NCBI GenBank assembly: GCA_038501625.1
Contig: JAZAYU010000088.1
Span: forward strand, 1,674,001-1,738,000
Length of the DNA stretch: 64,000 nucleotides
DNA from: Corbicula japonica
Lineage: Eukaryota > Mollusca > Bivalvia > Venerida > Cyrenidae
Direction: 5' to 3'
Under the pieces are notes generated by a model. It made no database searches. It saw only the letters and a list, made by a program, of their open reading frames with translations, and had not been told where the DNA came from. Made by a program: the position numbers and the translations under genes. Below, piece after piece: positions 22,711-33,930 of this stretch. Each line of letters begins with the position of its first letter. The first letter of the stretch is position 1.

Positions 22711-23794
22711 GGGCCATCTTGATTTGCCAAGACGGCTTACGCCGGCGTACGACGAATCCTAAGCGGGCACCGGCAAATCACTTTATTTGTTCCGAGATTA
22801 AGCCGGGATCACTAACCGTCGCACGCCGAATACGCCAGTTACGTTTGAGCGGCGAGCGTGTAACAACCACGGCCGTAGCTATTGACGCTGTAGCGCAGGG
22901 AAATGTCGCTTTTACTACGATCAATTGAATTGTATTTAATTTATAAAGAAGACCTCACCACCAAACTTCCCCGCTGCTGGTACAGTTGTGCTGCGTCTAC
23001 CACGCTCCTTGTACGCTTCTACCCTGATTCTTGTTTGCTACGATCCTACTACACTTGTTTTGAACATGTCCAAAATAAGCGTGTTAGGAGCGTAGTGCTC
23101 CCCGATCATAAAGACACTACCTCGACCCTACTACGCCTATGAAGACCCAACAAAGCTTCTACTACGATTCGTCATGATCGGGGGTGGGGGGTAAACAATA
23201 CCAGAAACATGTATATTCAAAGCTCATTATAAAAATATTTTGTAATCATATTTATCTGCATATGTTCTTTGAACAATTGAATAAAATGTTGAAAGTATTC
23301 AAAAATAGCCATATACATTTGTACATGTAAATTATAGCTGTGATATTTGTATGGCAACCAGACAATCAATTACATGTATATGCTATAATAACACTATCAA
23401 TTTAATATACGCTATTCAAATACATGTATACTTAATGACGTGTTGCTTTCTCTTTAGAAGATTATCAAGATGCAATATTAATAATAATTGCGACATTTCC
23501 CGTCGATGTTGCGACATATACCGGCAGCGAATTTTTTTGCGACATTTCCCGTCAACAATGCGACATATACCGGAAGTGGGGTTTACGACGTTTTCAGCAG
23601 ATTGCGACATTTCCCGGCGACGGTGTGACATTTTCCGTAGATTATGACGTTTCCCGGCGATGCGACATTTCCCGGCGCTACAGACGCCATTTAAGTTTAG
23701 CCGGAACGCTTGATTCATATTTCACACCGGTGCGAGCCGATCGGTGACCGGTTAACGCCGGTTCGTAAGCTGTCTTGGCAAATCAAGTTGGCCC
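22711..23794 (+). mobile_element. TIR MITE, family ggccaacttgatttgcc, with nested insertion
   Basis: The left end gggccatcttgatttgccaa and right end ttggcaaatcaagttggccc are inverted. ATG flanks both sides (22708-22710, 23795-23797), consistent with a 3-bp duplication. The body matches the element at 4749-5038 in opposite orientation, except for an insert at 22888-23683. Confidence 0.8.
22888..23683. mobile_element. 796-bp nested element with 22-bp TIRs and ACG duplication
   Basis: CTGTAGCGC at the left is inverted at GGCGCTACAG on the right, with a single mismatch over 22 bases. ACG flanks both ends (22885-22887, 23684-23686). The uninterrupted copy at 4749-5038 shows the original site with one ACG. 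The right side has repeated gcgacatttcccg and gcgacatataccgg subterminal motifs. No transposase. Confidence 0.85.
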
Positions 23795-23823
23795 ATGGTC
23801 AGGGTTATCGGCGCACTCTGGGG

Positions 23824-24072
23824 GTTGTCCTAGATAGCTCAGTTGGAAGCCTGCTCGCAGTAATATTGCTAGGAACTGTCACCAGAGCGGTTCAACAATC
23901 TGTTTGGTATGGTAGAGAAACAGAAACAGCTGCGCTTCTGTCACAGCCGCAGGGCTTAGCTGGCTTTCACCTGAGTCGCATCTGCATGGTAAGAGAGACT
24001 GGCGGGCGGGCGGACGGACGGACGGACGGACGGACGGACAGACAGACAGACAGACAGACAGAAAGACAGACA
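23824..24072 (+). mobile_element. tRNA-derived SINE with microsatellite tail
   Basis: The head gttgtcctagatagctcagt is tRNA-like and includes an A-box-like tagctcagttgg. A B-box-like gcggttcaa follows about 50 bases later. The element ends in (GGAC)n(GACA)n at 23998-24072, like a SINE tail. RNA polymerase III promotion is an inference from the boxes. Confidence 0.55.
23998..24072. repeat. Microsatellite (GGAC)n(GACA)n
   Basis: Uninterrupted ggac quartets pass into gaca quartets. Confidence 0.95.
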
Positions 24073-24425
24073 CCCGCTTGGTATGACATAGATTATCGAT
24101 AATGACCCCGCGATTTTATTTTTAGGTTTTCAATTGTTTTCCGTGGTTTCATCACATTTCTTCATTTAAGGTAGATGTGCAGGGTCGAGCAGGTGTACTC
24201 GGTAAAATATTAAACCGATCGATCTATGTAACACTTACGTGTACTTTTCACTAAACTCTACATTTCAAACCCTCCAGGAGGAAGTTTTCGGTTAATTTTA
24301 CCATTCTACCGGACCTGAAAACAATCCGCTGAAGAAATCCCTATACAAAAATACATATACCCAAGCAAGTACAAACTGAAGCGAGATTAACGTACACATG
24401 TAATGAATAGGTAAATAAATGGGCA

Positions 24426-24545
24426 AGCAGTGCCACTTGTCGATAATGGCCCTGCCATATAATAATGTCCCTCGGGCTAAAGCCCTAGGGCTATTATTCA
24501 TATGACAGGGCCATTATCGACAAGTGGCACTGCTTGCCCATTTAT
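24426..24545. repeat. Palindromic end element, copy 2 (gataatggccctg)
   Basis: Arms agcagtgccacttgtcgata and tatcgacaagtggcactgct enclose ccctcgggctaaagccctag. It is the same family as 19468-19590, but the arm-specific bases have changed on both arms together. Confidence 0.8.
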
Positions 24546-24701
24546 TAACCTCATTATAACCTATACGTATGTTATGACATACATACTGAAACTTACAGTG
24601 AAGATTTAATACACTCTCAGATACATAGTGTTGCAGACATTTATTGTTGCCATAATAGATCAACTTAGGAATATTTTAAAACGTATAGATATCGATATCA
24701 G

Positions 24702-25338
24702 GGTGACAATACCATTAACCACGTGGTTTGTGACGTCATTTTCGGTATTGCGGCAAGCAAGAACCCATTTTTTCAAACTTTCAAAGCCTTGAAAGTACAT
24801 TTACAGTTTGTCCTACTTTGAAAGCCAATGAGATTGCTGCATTTCGTTTTAAATTTGAAAAATATTTCCCATATTCTGCAATTCGTCCCCGATATGAACT
24901 CCGATACAGAGAAAATACAGTGATATTTGGCCTACGTGACTTTTCTACAGTTTGCGGACGTGACAAACTGTAAGCAAGTTATCGTTCATATTTTTAAAAA
25001 AAACCGGAACATATTGCTGCGCTCGCCTTCGGCTCGCTTGCAATATATTCCGTATTTTTAAAAATATGAGCGATAACTAATACGTATTTTGTTAGTTTGC
25101 CATTTTCGACAAAATTTTGTGCATTCTAAGGGGAAAGTTGAACGCTACCCACGGTTGTCAATACATATGTCGCCTTATGTTTACTTTTGTCTGTTTCAGG
25201 GCAAAACTTTGCCCTGAATCTAAGAAAATAGTAGACAAAAGTCAAATATGTATTAACCATCGCGGGTAGTGTTCAACTTTCCCCTAAGATTGCCGTAATA
25301 CCGACAAATGACGTCATAAACCACGTGGTATGGCCACC
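24702..25338. mobile_element. 637-bp TIR element, GACGTCA-containing ends
   Basis: The left end ggtgacaataccattaacca with cgtggtttgtgacgtcat is inverted at atgacgtcataaaccacgtg and gtatggccacc. A second inverted pair, aaggggaaagttgaacgcta and its complement (about 25116-25291), sits near the right end. It is a longer relative of 6622-6866. Confidence 0.75.
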
Positions 25339-26093
25339 TTGCATATGTTATAAGTTAACAACTCAAATATACGGACTACCCTGTATAAAGCATTCCCACA
25401 GAAGAAGAGAATTTGGCCTACCTACATCTGATGCTTGCCGGAGATCGCCGAATAGGTACGACTGAAAATTTCTTTGCACGCTACATGACGTCATCAGTCG
25501 CATCCCGCTCTTGTAATGTTTTGAACTCGTGTGCTTTCGACGCGGTGGAGGCTGAAAGAAGGAACAGCCACAGAAAAAAGTAGTAAGTATGCATTATATC
25601 TTGCCATTGTTAAGGCTTTTAAACATTTATGCTAAAATGTTTACTTTTATTTCACTCACAACGATGAAGTCTGACGAATTACTGACAGTACGCAAAGTGA
25701 CGTGTTACTTTTAGAGGCGTGGCTATGTACAGTAAAGAACGCTCACAATTTATATTGCACTGTGCGCAATGATTTTACGTGAAACGTCGACGCGCACGCA
25801 CGTTTTGCCACGAGATAGAAATGGTGATGTTTTTTTTCGTTTGTGATGGTTTTGTTTATGTATAAAAAACAACATTTGTGTTGGTTTAAGCGTGTGGAGA
25901 CCGATGGTCTTCACGCTAACTTTAAACACGCTTACTTATATTTACACTGATAAAAACTCATTTTTTTTACCAAAATTATTTACTTTTACAATGAAGTCTT
26001 ATTCATTTAACGAATCATAGCTAATCTGAATGCTTTCCGGGCAATTTAAATGAACTTACACTCAACATAAAGGCAACTTAGAGGGTTGATGTA

Positions 26094-26380
26094 CAGTAAA
26101 AACTCCCTAAACCGGTGGCTTCGCGACTGGGAAAAAAGTCCGGTTTAGAGAGGATTCCGGATTATAGAGGATTTCAACTTTATCACTATAATTGACAAGT
26201 GTTGTTCTAATCAACGTGTTATAGCGTTAGTCAAACTTGAATGTTTGCTGCTTTGCAACATTTAGGTATTCGGAGGTTTTTATTTCAATAAAATAAGACG
26301 GAAAAAAATTGGGACCGTAAAGAATGTGTGGTTTTCGGAGGATTCTGGTAAAAAGAGGATCCGGTTTAGAGTTTTTACTG
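26094..26380. mobile_element. 287-bp Tigger/pogo-like MITE
   Basis: CAGTAAAAACTCCCTAAACC at the left is inverted at GGTTTAGAGTTTTTACTG. TA flanks both ends (26092-26093, 26381-26382). CAGTAAAAACTC ends with TA duplications are typical of pogo/Tigger non-autonomous elements. Confidence 0.8.
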
Positions 26381-26880
26381 TATTATCATTAGCAACTTTA
26401 TCAGTGATTCAATGTTGTTGCGAATTAAGCGTATCAACTTGCTCTGTGAAACAACTATCTCAGGTCTCCTCAGATTATCGCTCGGAGGTCATCGGGATAT
26501 GGAAACATTGCAGGGCACTAGACAACTTTTGGGGACAGATACCCATATCCTTTGGAAGAATATAGCTAGTATGTTTTGTGACTTGAGACTAACAAATAAA
26601 TCTATTTATCAATTACCTGCATTTTCGGGTGTCTATTTCAATTTTAATTTAGATTTTGGAGGGGATTTTTTTCTGAGATTGGGGAAAGAACTTACTATTT
26701 TGAGAGGGGAATGCCAAACAAGTGCCCTGCATTGGGTTGTTTAAAGTATGAACCCGAATGTTTTATATAACCTGATTAACGCGATTTAATATCGATTCAA
26801 TCCTTAAATGAAAACTAAGTATAGGATAGAATCTATTAAGACGTTTCTATAGAAAATAGAAGCCGAAACGAGCGCAGCGA

Positions 26881-28103
26881 GTTGCCCTACATTTGTAGCC
26901 AATCAGAAGCTATGAAAATTTTAATTCCTCGGCGATTTATTTCAATAGAACTCCTTTCTATTTTCTATCTTACAATGAACACAAGGATATCTTTTTAAAA
27001 AGCTAGTAGACGGCTCGTATAGCTTAATACATCGAAGTGGATGAGGCTTTATGTTAACGCTTTGAAATTTTTGCATGCAAAAACAAATAGAGAATTTTGG
27101 GTTGCCAAAATATTTTACTTTACAAAATCGGGCTCCGACAGGTCAGGCAGAAAGTTAAATTAGAGAATTAAGTTTTAGTATAATTAAAATCGGATGTTTC
27201 ATATTAAAATCTAATGTGATATGTGTTATGAAAGATAAATAATAACTAAAAAGCTCTTATACTATGTTGGTTCTTTCTAGTATTATATGACCCGGGACAT
27301 CACGAGACCCGGAATCACATTTCAGCGGAATTTCTTCGTTTAGAGTTCTATTGAGACAATATCGATTTATAATTATCACATCGCACAAAATGTGATTGGG
27401 CTGATGTGGTTAAACAGTGGCATACAACTTGAGAGCCACATATGATGTATTACTTACACCCATGGACCTTTTACAGAATAAACTTCCATACACAAACCGA
27501 GAAAACCCTTACAACAGTGCAAAAATTGAATGAAAAGTTACAGACATAATAGATGTTTTAAACTCAGATACCATTTCATTATTTAAGATATCTTACTAGA
27601 CTTAATTATCTTAAAACTTGTTGACGGCACGTTTATAATTTAATTGAATGTCGTCTTCTTATATATTTATCAACTGTGCGTGAGTCTATATAAAACATGG
27701 GTCGAAATATTCTAGAGACGAATACCTCAGGAAACGTTCGTACTCCGTACTTTAGCGCGGTACAGAGAGCGTCTACAAGTCTAAGCGTCAAGATGAACAA
27801 GGCCAAGGAAACTCCGGTTTTTGCCTAGTTGCTTTTGAAACAACGATTTTGATTAGCTGCTATTTAATTATCCAATGATATTAGAGGATTGAAAAGGGAT
27901 ATTCCCACACTGATTTCCTTCATCAATGAAAGAATCAATAGAGAAAGCGAGAACCACGAACTTCCGTTCAAACGGCTTAACTTGGTTTTCTTCGCTGTGG
28001 CATAGTAAATTCCTACCGTATATCCGGCCGCCCGTGGGCGAGCCGGAAAAATAGATCGATCTATTTTTAACTGCGCATGCGCATGGCTACAAATGTAGGG
28101 CAA
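26881..28103. mobile_element. MITE copy A, gttgccctacatttgtagcc ends, with about 1-kb insert
   Basis: The left end gttgccctacatttgtagcc faces ggctacaaatgtagggcaa. The two ends equal the inverted halves of the compact copy at 28124-28280, so the middle (about 27000-28040) is an insertion with no recognisable gene. Confidence 0.7.
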
Positions 28104-28123
28104 GTTCTAACATATACTTATAA

Positions 28124-28280
28124 GTTGCCCTACATTTGTAGCCATGCGCATGCGCAGTTAAAAATAGAACGATCTATTTTGTTCATTGTAAGATAAAAAA
28201 TAGAAAGGCGTTCTATGGAAATTAATTGCTGAGGAATTTGAATTTTCATAGCTTCTGATTGGCAACAAATGTAGGGCAAC
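28124..28280. mobile_element. MITE copy B, compact 157 bp
   Basis: gttgccctacatttgtagcc at the left and caacaaatgtagggcaac at the right form the inverted ends. It includes atgcgcatgcgc and lies 20 bases from copy A in opposite orientation. Confidence 0.75.
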
Positions 28281-29089
28281 ATCTAACCAGAAATGACATT
28301 TAAATACATTTTTAAGGTAACGTCTTTTTCTAATCGTAGTAAAACAACACTTCAGTCTAAAACGAATTCTGCAGGGGCGCAGCTAGCCCTCTTTATAAGT
28401 TGATCATTTTCATAATAATGCTAGTGAAGTTCGGGGCCATGTCCGCGCGGAAAGTTTCACAACTTCGCGGCATTCAAACGAGAATCGTGTGGATTCATTT
28501 GCGTGTAGGCGCCGGTCTTTTTAAACGAAAATAACATCTTTAAAGCATCAAAGCTCCAGATAATGTTAAAGTGTAAAGGGTATTAACCCCTTAATCCTTT
28601 TTCCCAAACGGTATTTGACCCCTTGACATTTACCATAGAGTTTAGTCAAGATTTGTAGAGAATAGTTTCTTCTCATTTTGAATTTTAAGGGGTATTTTTG
28701 ATTTTTACATAATTCTATCTCGATTTAAACAAAAACTATACCTGCAACAATCCTTAAATTTAAAAATTAAACAAATTAAACGCATTTTCAAACGGAAACC
28801 TACTGTATATAGAGCTCTCAACTTTGCATATTTTTAATTCCATTAATATTTGGACAGTTTTATTTCGTACGTGTCTATGGGTTTTGCGACAGAAACTTTA
28901 AAATGAAATTGAATGATGAACAACACGAAGTCCGTGTTCTTTTTTAATCCACACTTCATCTGGAAAACGGGCCACATAATTATTATAACACACAACAAAT
29001 GTTCCAGGTAATTGTACACTTATTCAACGTTGGTAAAAAAACAAATATTCTAAACTCCTTCAAGGTACGCGTAAACTCGGTTCTATTGG
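28281..29089. other. Stretch without recognisable gene
   Basis: AT-rich sequence without clear exons, domains or strong repeats on either strand. Confidence 0.4.
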
Positions 29090-30104
29090 ATAGCCATGTT
29101 AGACCGTTTATGTCACAAAACGTATATGTCACACGTGTGTGACATATTCGGCCGAATTAATCACACCTGTCTTCATGTGACATATACGTTTGTGCAAATT
29201 AGCGATAAAATTTTTGAACGTATATATCACACATTTCACACAATGAACGAGTTCTAAACATCTTTGTCCGCAGCAGCAGCAGCTTGCCCCCATTAACTTC
29301 AACGAAACATCACCATCAACATCATCATCACGAGTGATTTTATTGTAATATTTTCGACTTGCATATATGCAATGTACAGTAAGGGGCCACAAAAACTTTA
29401 ACACAAATAGTTTTAATAGACGAGAAACTTACATCAAGTTTTTAAGTTAAATTAACATTAGGATCTTTTTATAACTTTAATAAACAATAAATGACATAAC
29501 ATTAACAGGTTATTTAAAAGAACATCACATCATTACACGCAAAGTCTCTGTTTTTAATTTTAATGATTTAAGTTATTTTAAGGAACATCACACCATTAGA
29601 CGTATATTGTAACTACATGCTTTTGAAATTATATAACCGTTTTCATGAAAAAAAATCTAAAAATGCTGTCGCCCTCACAATTTCGCTATCAACAGTGATT
29701 TAAAAACACCACACCATTAAACGTAAAATCTAGCAACACACATTAGTAATCATATAACACTTAACACGAAAATATGTTGTCGCATCGTGTTGTCGCGATG
29801 TTGCATGATGGTGATGATGATATTAACAATTCCAGCACTCGGTTAATGTTCTTTGATATTTTAAATAATTGGATTTCTATTTATATACGTCGTTTTCATT
29901 TTTTGACACATTTTTGACAAGTGACAAATACGTTTTGAAGAGCGTGGAAAAACTGATTCCAACCGAATATGTCACATGTTCCATATTCGGCTGGAAGGTG
30001 TGACGTACTCGACCGAATATATCACAACGTGTGACGTATTCGACCGAATATATCACACGTGTGACATGTACGTTTTGTGACATATACAGTCTAACATAGC
30101 CATA
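29090..30104. mobile_element. About 1-kb TIR element with iterated gtgtgacatattcggcc
   Basis: The left end tagccatgttagac then atgtcacaaaacgtatatgt is inverted at the right (acattttgtgacatata-type ends through ctaacatagccata). Both arms repeat a motif like cacgtgtgacatattcggcc several times. Inside, accacaccattaaacg-like blocks repeat three times. No transposase is recognised. Confidence 0.65.
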
Positions 30105-30697
30105 TAGTGTCGTACATTGACTATCTAAAATTAAACTGTTCCAGCGGACGGAAACAATTATAAAATAGTACATCTTGGAAACAATAGCAACCAATAAACA
30201 ACAAGTGTTACATCACGTGGTTAGTACGGTGGGACTGCGAAATTACAGCTTGGGGATCAGAAGCTTGTCTTGCCCCGAGATCGACATTCAGTCTCAAAAT
30301 AGTGATTATAATTTATTTGTATTCTTTTGTTATATTAATAAGTTGTAAGACAAAGTTCAATAAGTAAGATTATTAAACGGCAATTTTTATAAAATGTCAA
30401 ACTCTCTAAACAATGAGAAATATTTTCTCTAAGTGCCAAAAGCATCTTAGATTAATCATTATATTTCAGTGAAATCATTTCCTTAAACATATTTTGGTTT
30501 TATATTGATTCAGTTATTTCAATTTTAATTGTTGTTTTAAAGAAAAAAAAACAACAACAAAAAACATAACAATTCCACTTGAATAGACGGCTAGAAACTC
30601 CCTTGAAATCAAGCAACTTATGTGTGCACGTTTTTCACGGGCAGGACAAAAACAGGTGTGCAAACACTACCGCTGTATTATTGTGATTATGGTTATA

Positions 30698-31446
30698 CTG
30701 AGTTCCCACTGCCGATCCGATCAACTCGATCATCCCGATCCCCTAAATTCCCGATTGAGCCCGACCAAGCTTGACTAAAGGCGTATATTCGACTTCTTCT
30801 CGACCTCTAGTCGATCACACAAGACCCCCACACGATTATTCACGACTCATTCACGACGTCAACCCGACCATCTTACCGATTTCCGCTCGATCATCCCGAC
30901 CTTTACAAGGCCTCAGCTCGACCAACTGGACCTGTGCTCGATCGCTGCCAGATCTTCACCGGACCTGATCGTAATGGTCGTACTCAGGTCGTAGAAGGTC
31001 TTGTACCGAAACTTTTTGAATAACTCGATCTTCTACTCGACCAATACACGATCGCTTCCCGAGCGCTTCTCGACCGCTTGGCTACTCAATCGAGTAGCAG
31101 TCGAGTAGCAGTCTAGTTAATCTGGACACCAGTATGAAAAGAGGTCGAGCTGATCGGGTTGCGATCGGAAAATACTCGAGTAGAAGTCGATGTGATCGTT
31201 TACAGATCGGGTAAAAGATGTCAATTCGACCAAACAAGATCGCTTAACGATTTCTTCTCGTTCAACTCGATCTTCTACTCGACCAATACACGATCGCTTT
31301 CCGAGCGCTTCTCGATATGCCGAGTGATGCCGACCAAGCTAGACCTTCCCGACCACACCCGATCACTCATACCGACCGAGCCAGACCATTACCCGATTGC
31401 TTGATCGGGCTTGATCGAGTTAATCGGATCGGCAGTGGGAACTCAG
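30698..31446. mobile_element. 749-bp TIR element saturated with CGATC/TCGACC motifs
   Basis: CTGAGTTCCCACTGCCGATC is exactly inverted at GATCGGCAGTGGGAACTCAG, and the TIR similarity runs about 40 bp. Almost every 10-15 bases inside contain cgatc, cgacc or tcgag. A direct repeat (ctcgatcttctactcgacca) occurs at about 31024 and 31268. No gene. Confidence 0.75.
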
Positions 31447-33765
31447 CATTATACACTGTATACATGTCACTGTATATAAACCGATTGTATCATATGCCGG
31501 ATATAGAAAGATGATTGCATGGCTGCGATATAAACAATTCGTAAATAACACATTGAAAACGGAATTATTAGGATCATTTTAAGTACCTTAAGAAAACAAG
31601 TACGTTATATTTTGTATAGTCCTTATTGGTTGTAATACCATTTGTTTTGCGCATATATAGGGAAAAAAACTTGCAAAATTGCATTTAATCACAAGAAGGT
31701 CTGGCAAATGACCCACATGCTTGTATCAATTTAGAAAATACTGTTATTCTCTACAAATAAACGCTCTGATGCACGAATACATACCAGTTATATGACTCTA
31801 TGACATTTATATAAAGATTATTACATTACAATATTGCTTTAAATGTATAGATAGTGTAAATTATTAAAATGTTTGAGGGGTGTGTTTCGTAATGACTCTA
31901 TCATCTATAGCATTATCATACTATCATTTATAGCAAACACACCTATTTCTGTTGTATCATATAGTGCGATCTTTGTTGAATGATTTTCCAATAATCTGTA
32001 TCACTTATGGCGATGCGCATTTGCTGATTTTATCAAGTGTATGCTTTTAGGTAAGATGGAGGAGTTCGTCTACATATATTGTCTACTTAAATCGGGTATA
32101 TTTGGAGAAATAATATATCGTGGCGTACAAAAACACGAAGAAAAGAACTTTAAAATAATAAAACAGAATGATACAACAATAGGGACTATAGGTTATAATT
32201 AGTTTGAAGGCTTGTATAAAAATTAAACTGTCAGGCCCAACGCAGCTGGGCGACCGTTTAATTTTTCATACAAACCTCGAAATAAACTATAAACTGTTTT
32301 GTAAGTGATCAATTGGCATACACGTAGTTCACACAAATCAGATGTCAAAACAGCGTTTTAACGGCTAGTATAAATGTATTATGAGAATATGTTAGAAAGC
32401 GAATTCGTTAATTTCTTTAACTGAAATCATCAGCATGGGAACATACCTGACTCTCAAGGGAAGGCCTTTGTGATAGTCAATCCTTCGGCGGAAAACAAGA
32501 CATTGATTCCTTTGCTAAACTTCCATTTGACCCTTTATTCCATGGGATATGTAGTACGTTATTTTTGCTATTACATTTATTAGAATATTTCTGAAAACAA
32601 GTGACCATTGTATATTCCGATCAAATGACATGGATGTTCCAGCTGACGACGATCTACATTGGTCGTACATTGAGTAAAGGGTTTATCATCAGCTTAAAAT
32701 ATCAGTATTTAAATAACTTGCTTTGCCTCAGAATTTGTATGTCACGCCTACCTGCTTATGTATTTATAATCGTGAACCTTCAGTTTCGAAATTATTACTT
32801 TTAAAAAACCTCAGACTATGTTTATCAAATCCAAAAAATTTTGGGACGACATTAATTATCGCTTGTTGTAAATTGTAGTTCTCAGAGCGACCTGTGTGTT
32901 AACTAATGAAGTCTGGTAGATCAAATTGTTTCGTGTCGCCGCAGTATATAAAGGCACCGAGGCCCCTATATTTCATAACGTATCACATATATCTCTGTAC
33001 GAAACACTTTTAATACATGTTTTTACATCAAGCCATTGTTCTTAAATCCGAATAATATACTAAAATCATCTTTAAAAAATTGCCATAACTGATACACATA
33101 GATCACTAGAAACATACAAATGATTGAGTTAACATGTTCAATAAATGATACAGTCTGGGTCGAAGCTACATCCATGTTTGGTCTAATGTTTTGATGTTTA
33201 ATTGATCAGATATGGTTTTATTATTATTGTAAGAATAAAAATGATATGTTTTATCATCGCTAGCATGAGAATACCTCTCAAAACCTGTTTAAACATACAC
33301 ATATACGCTGATTTTATAACAGTACACAGTGCAAACGGTACTTTGTGTGAGTGATTTAAGCGATGTTTGAAAAGTATATTGCATAAAAAAGGTAATAACG
33401 TCTTTCAAAACAAGTGCTACGAGAATCGTCTGTTGAACATGTATTTGTCGATTGGATTTCTCATTACAATACATACAAAATCTCCTCATTTTTGAACAGT
33501 TTACCATGTTTTTGTGACAATCAGTGCGCTATATCCGGTAGATGATACAATCGGTTTATATACAGTGCATGTAACTGGATTTCCGGTTGATTTTGATTTA
33601 GGAACGATTAAGAAAAAATTGTGTTTGATCTTCTTATTTTTAATTTTGTGTACATTTACATGCGAATGTTTTTCAATAGTTGATACAAAATAGAAGGATG
33701 TATTTTACCGTACTACAATCGGATATCCGACTGAAATTCAGATAAGTTTATCTTGTCTAATAAAA
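31447..33765. other. Gene-poor AT-rich stretch with one hairpin
   Basis: No supported exon. A hairpin of about 100 bases at 32190-32294 pairs ttgtataaaaattaaact with its complement around cccaacgcagctggg. A TATA-like tatataaagg at 32945 has no gene attached. Confidence 0.4.
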
Positions 33766-33780
33766 CATCATCATCATCAG

Positions 33781-33864
<84 letters not shown>

Positions 33865-33866
33865 AT
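33766..33866. repeat. Microsatellite (CAT)n
   Basis: About 30 cat/atc triplets. The poly-Ser, poly-Asp and poly-Met frames through it are artefacts. Confidence 0.95.
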
Positions 33867-33930
33867 TCATCGTTGCCTTCACCACCATCATCATCATTAG
33901 CAGCAGCTGCAACAAAATCACTACTTCTAC

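Noticed and set aside
29877..30194. 105-residue minus-strand frame
   Set aside because: Spans the terminal inverted repeat of a DNA element with iterated motifs; no domain.
32945..32954. TATA box of a gene
   Set aside because: tatataaagg has no supported exon downstream on the plus strand.
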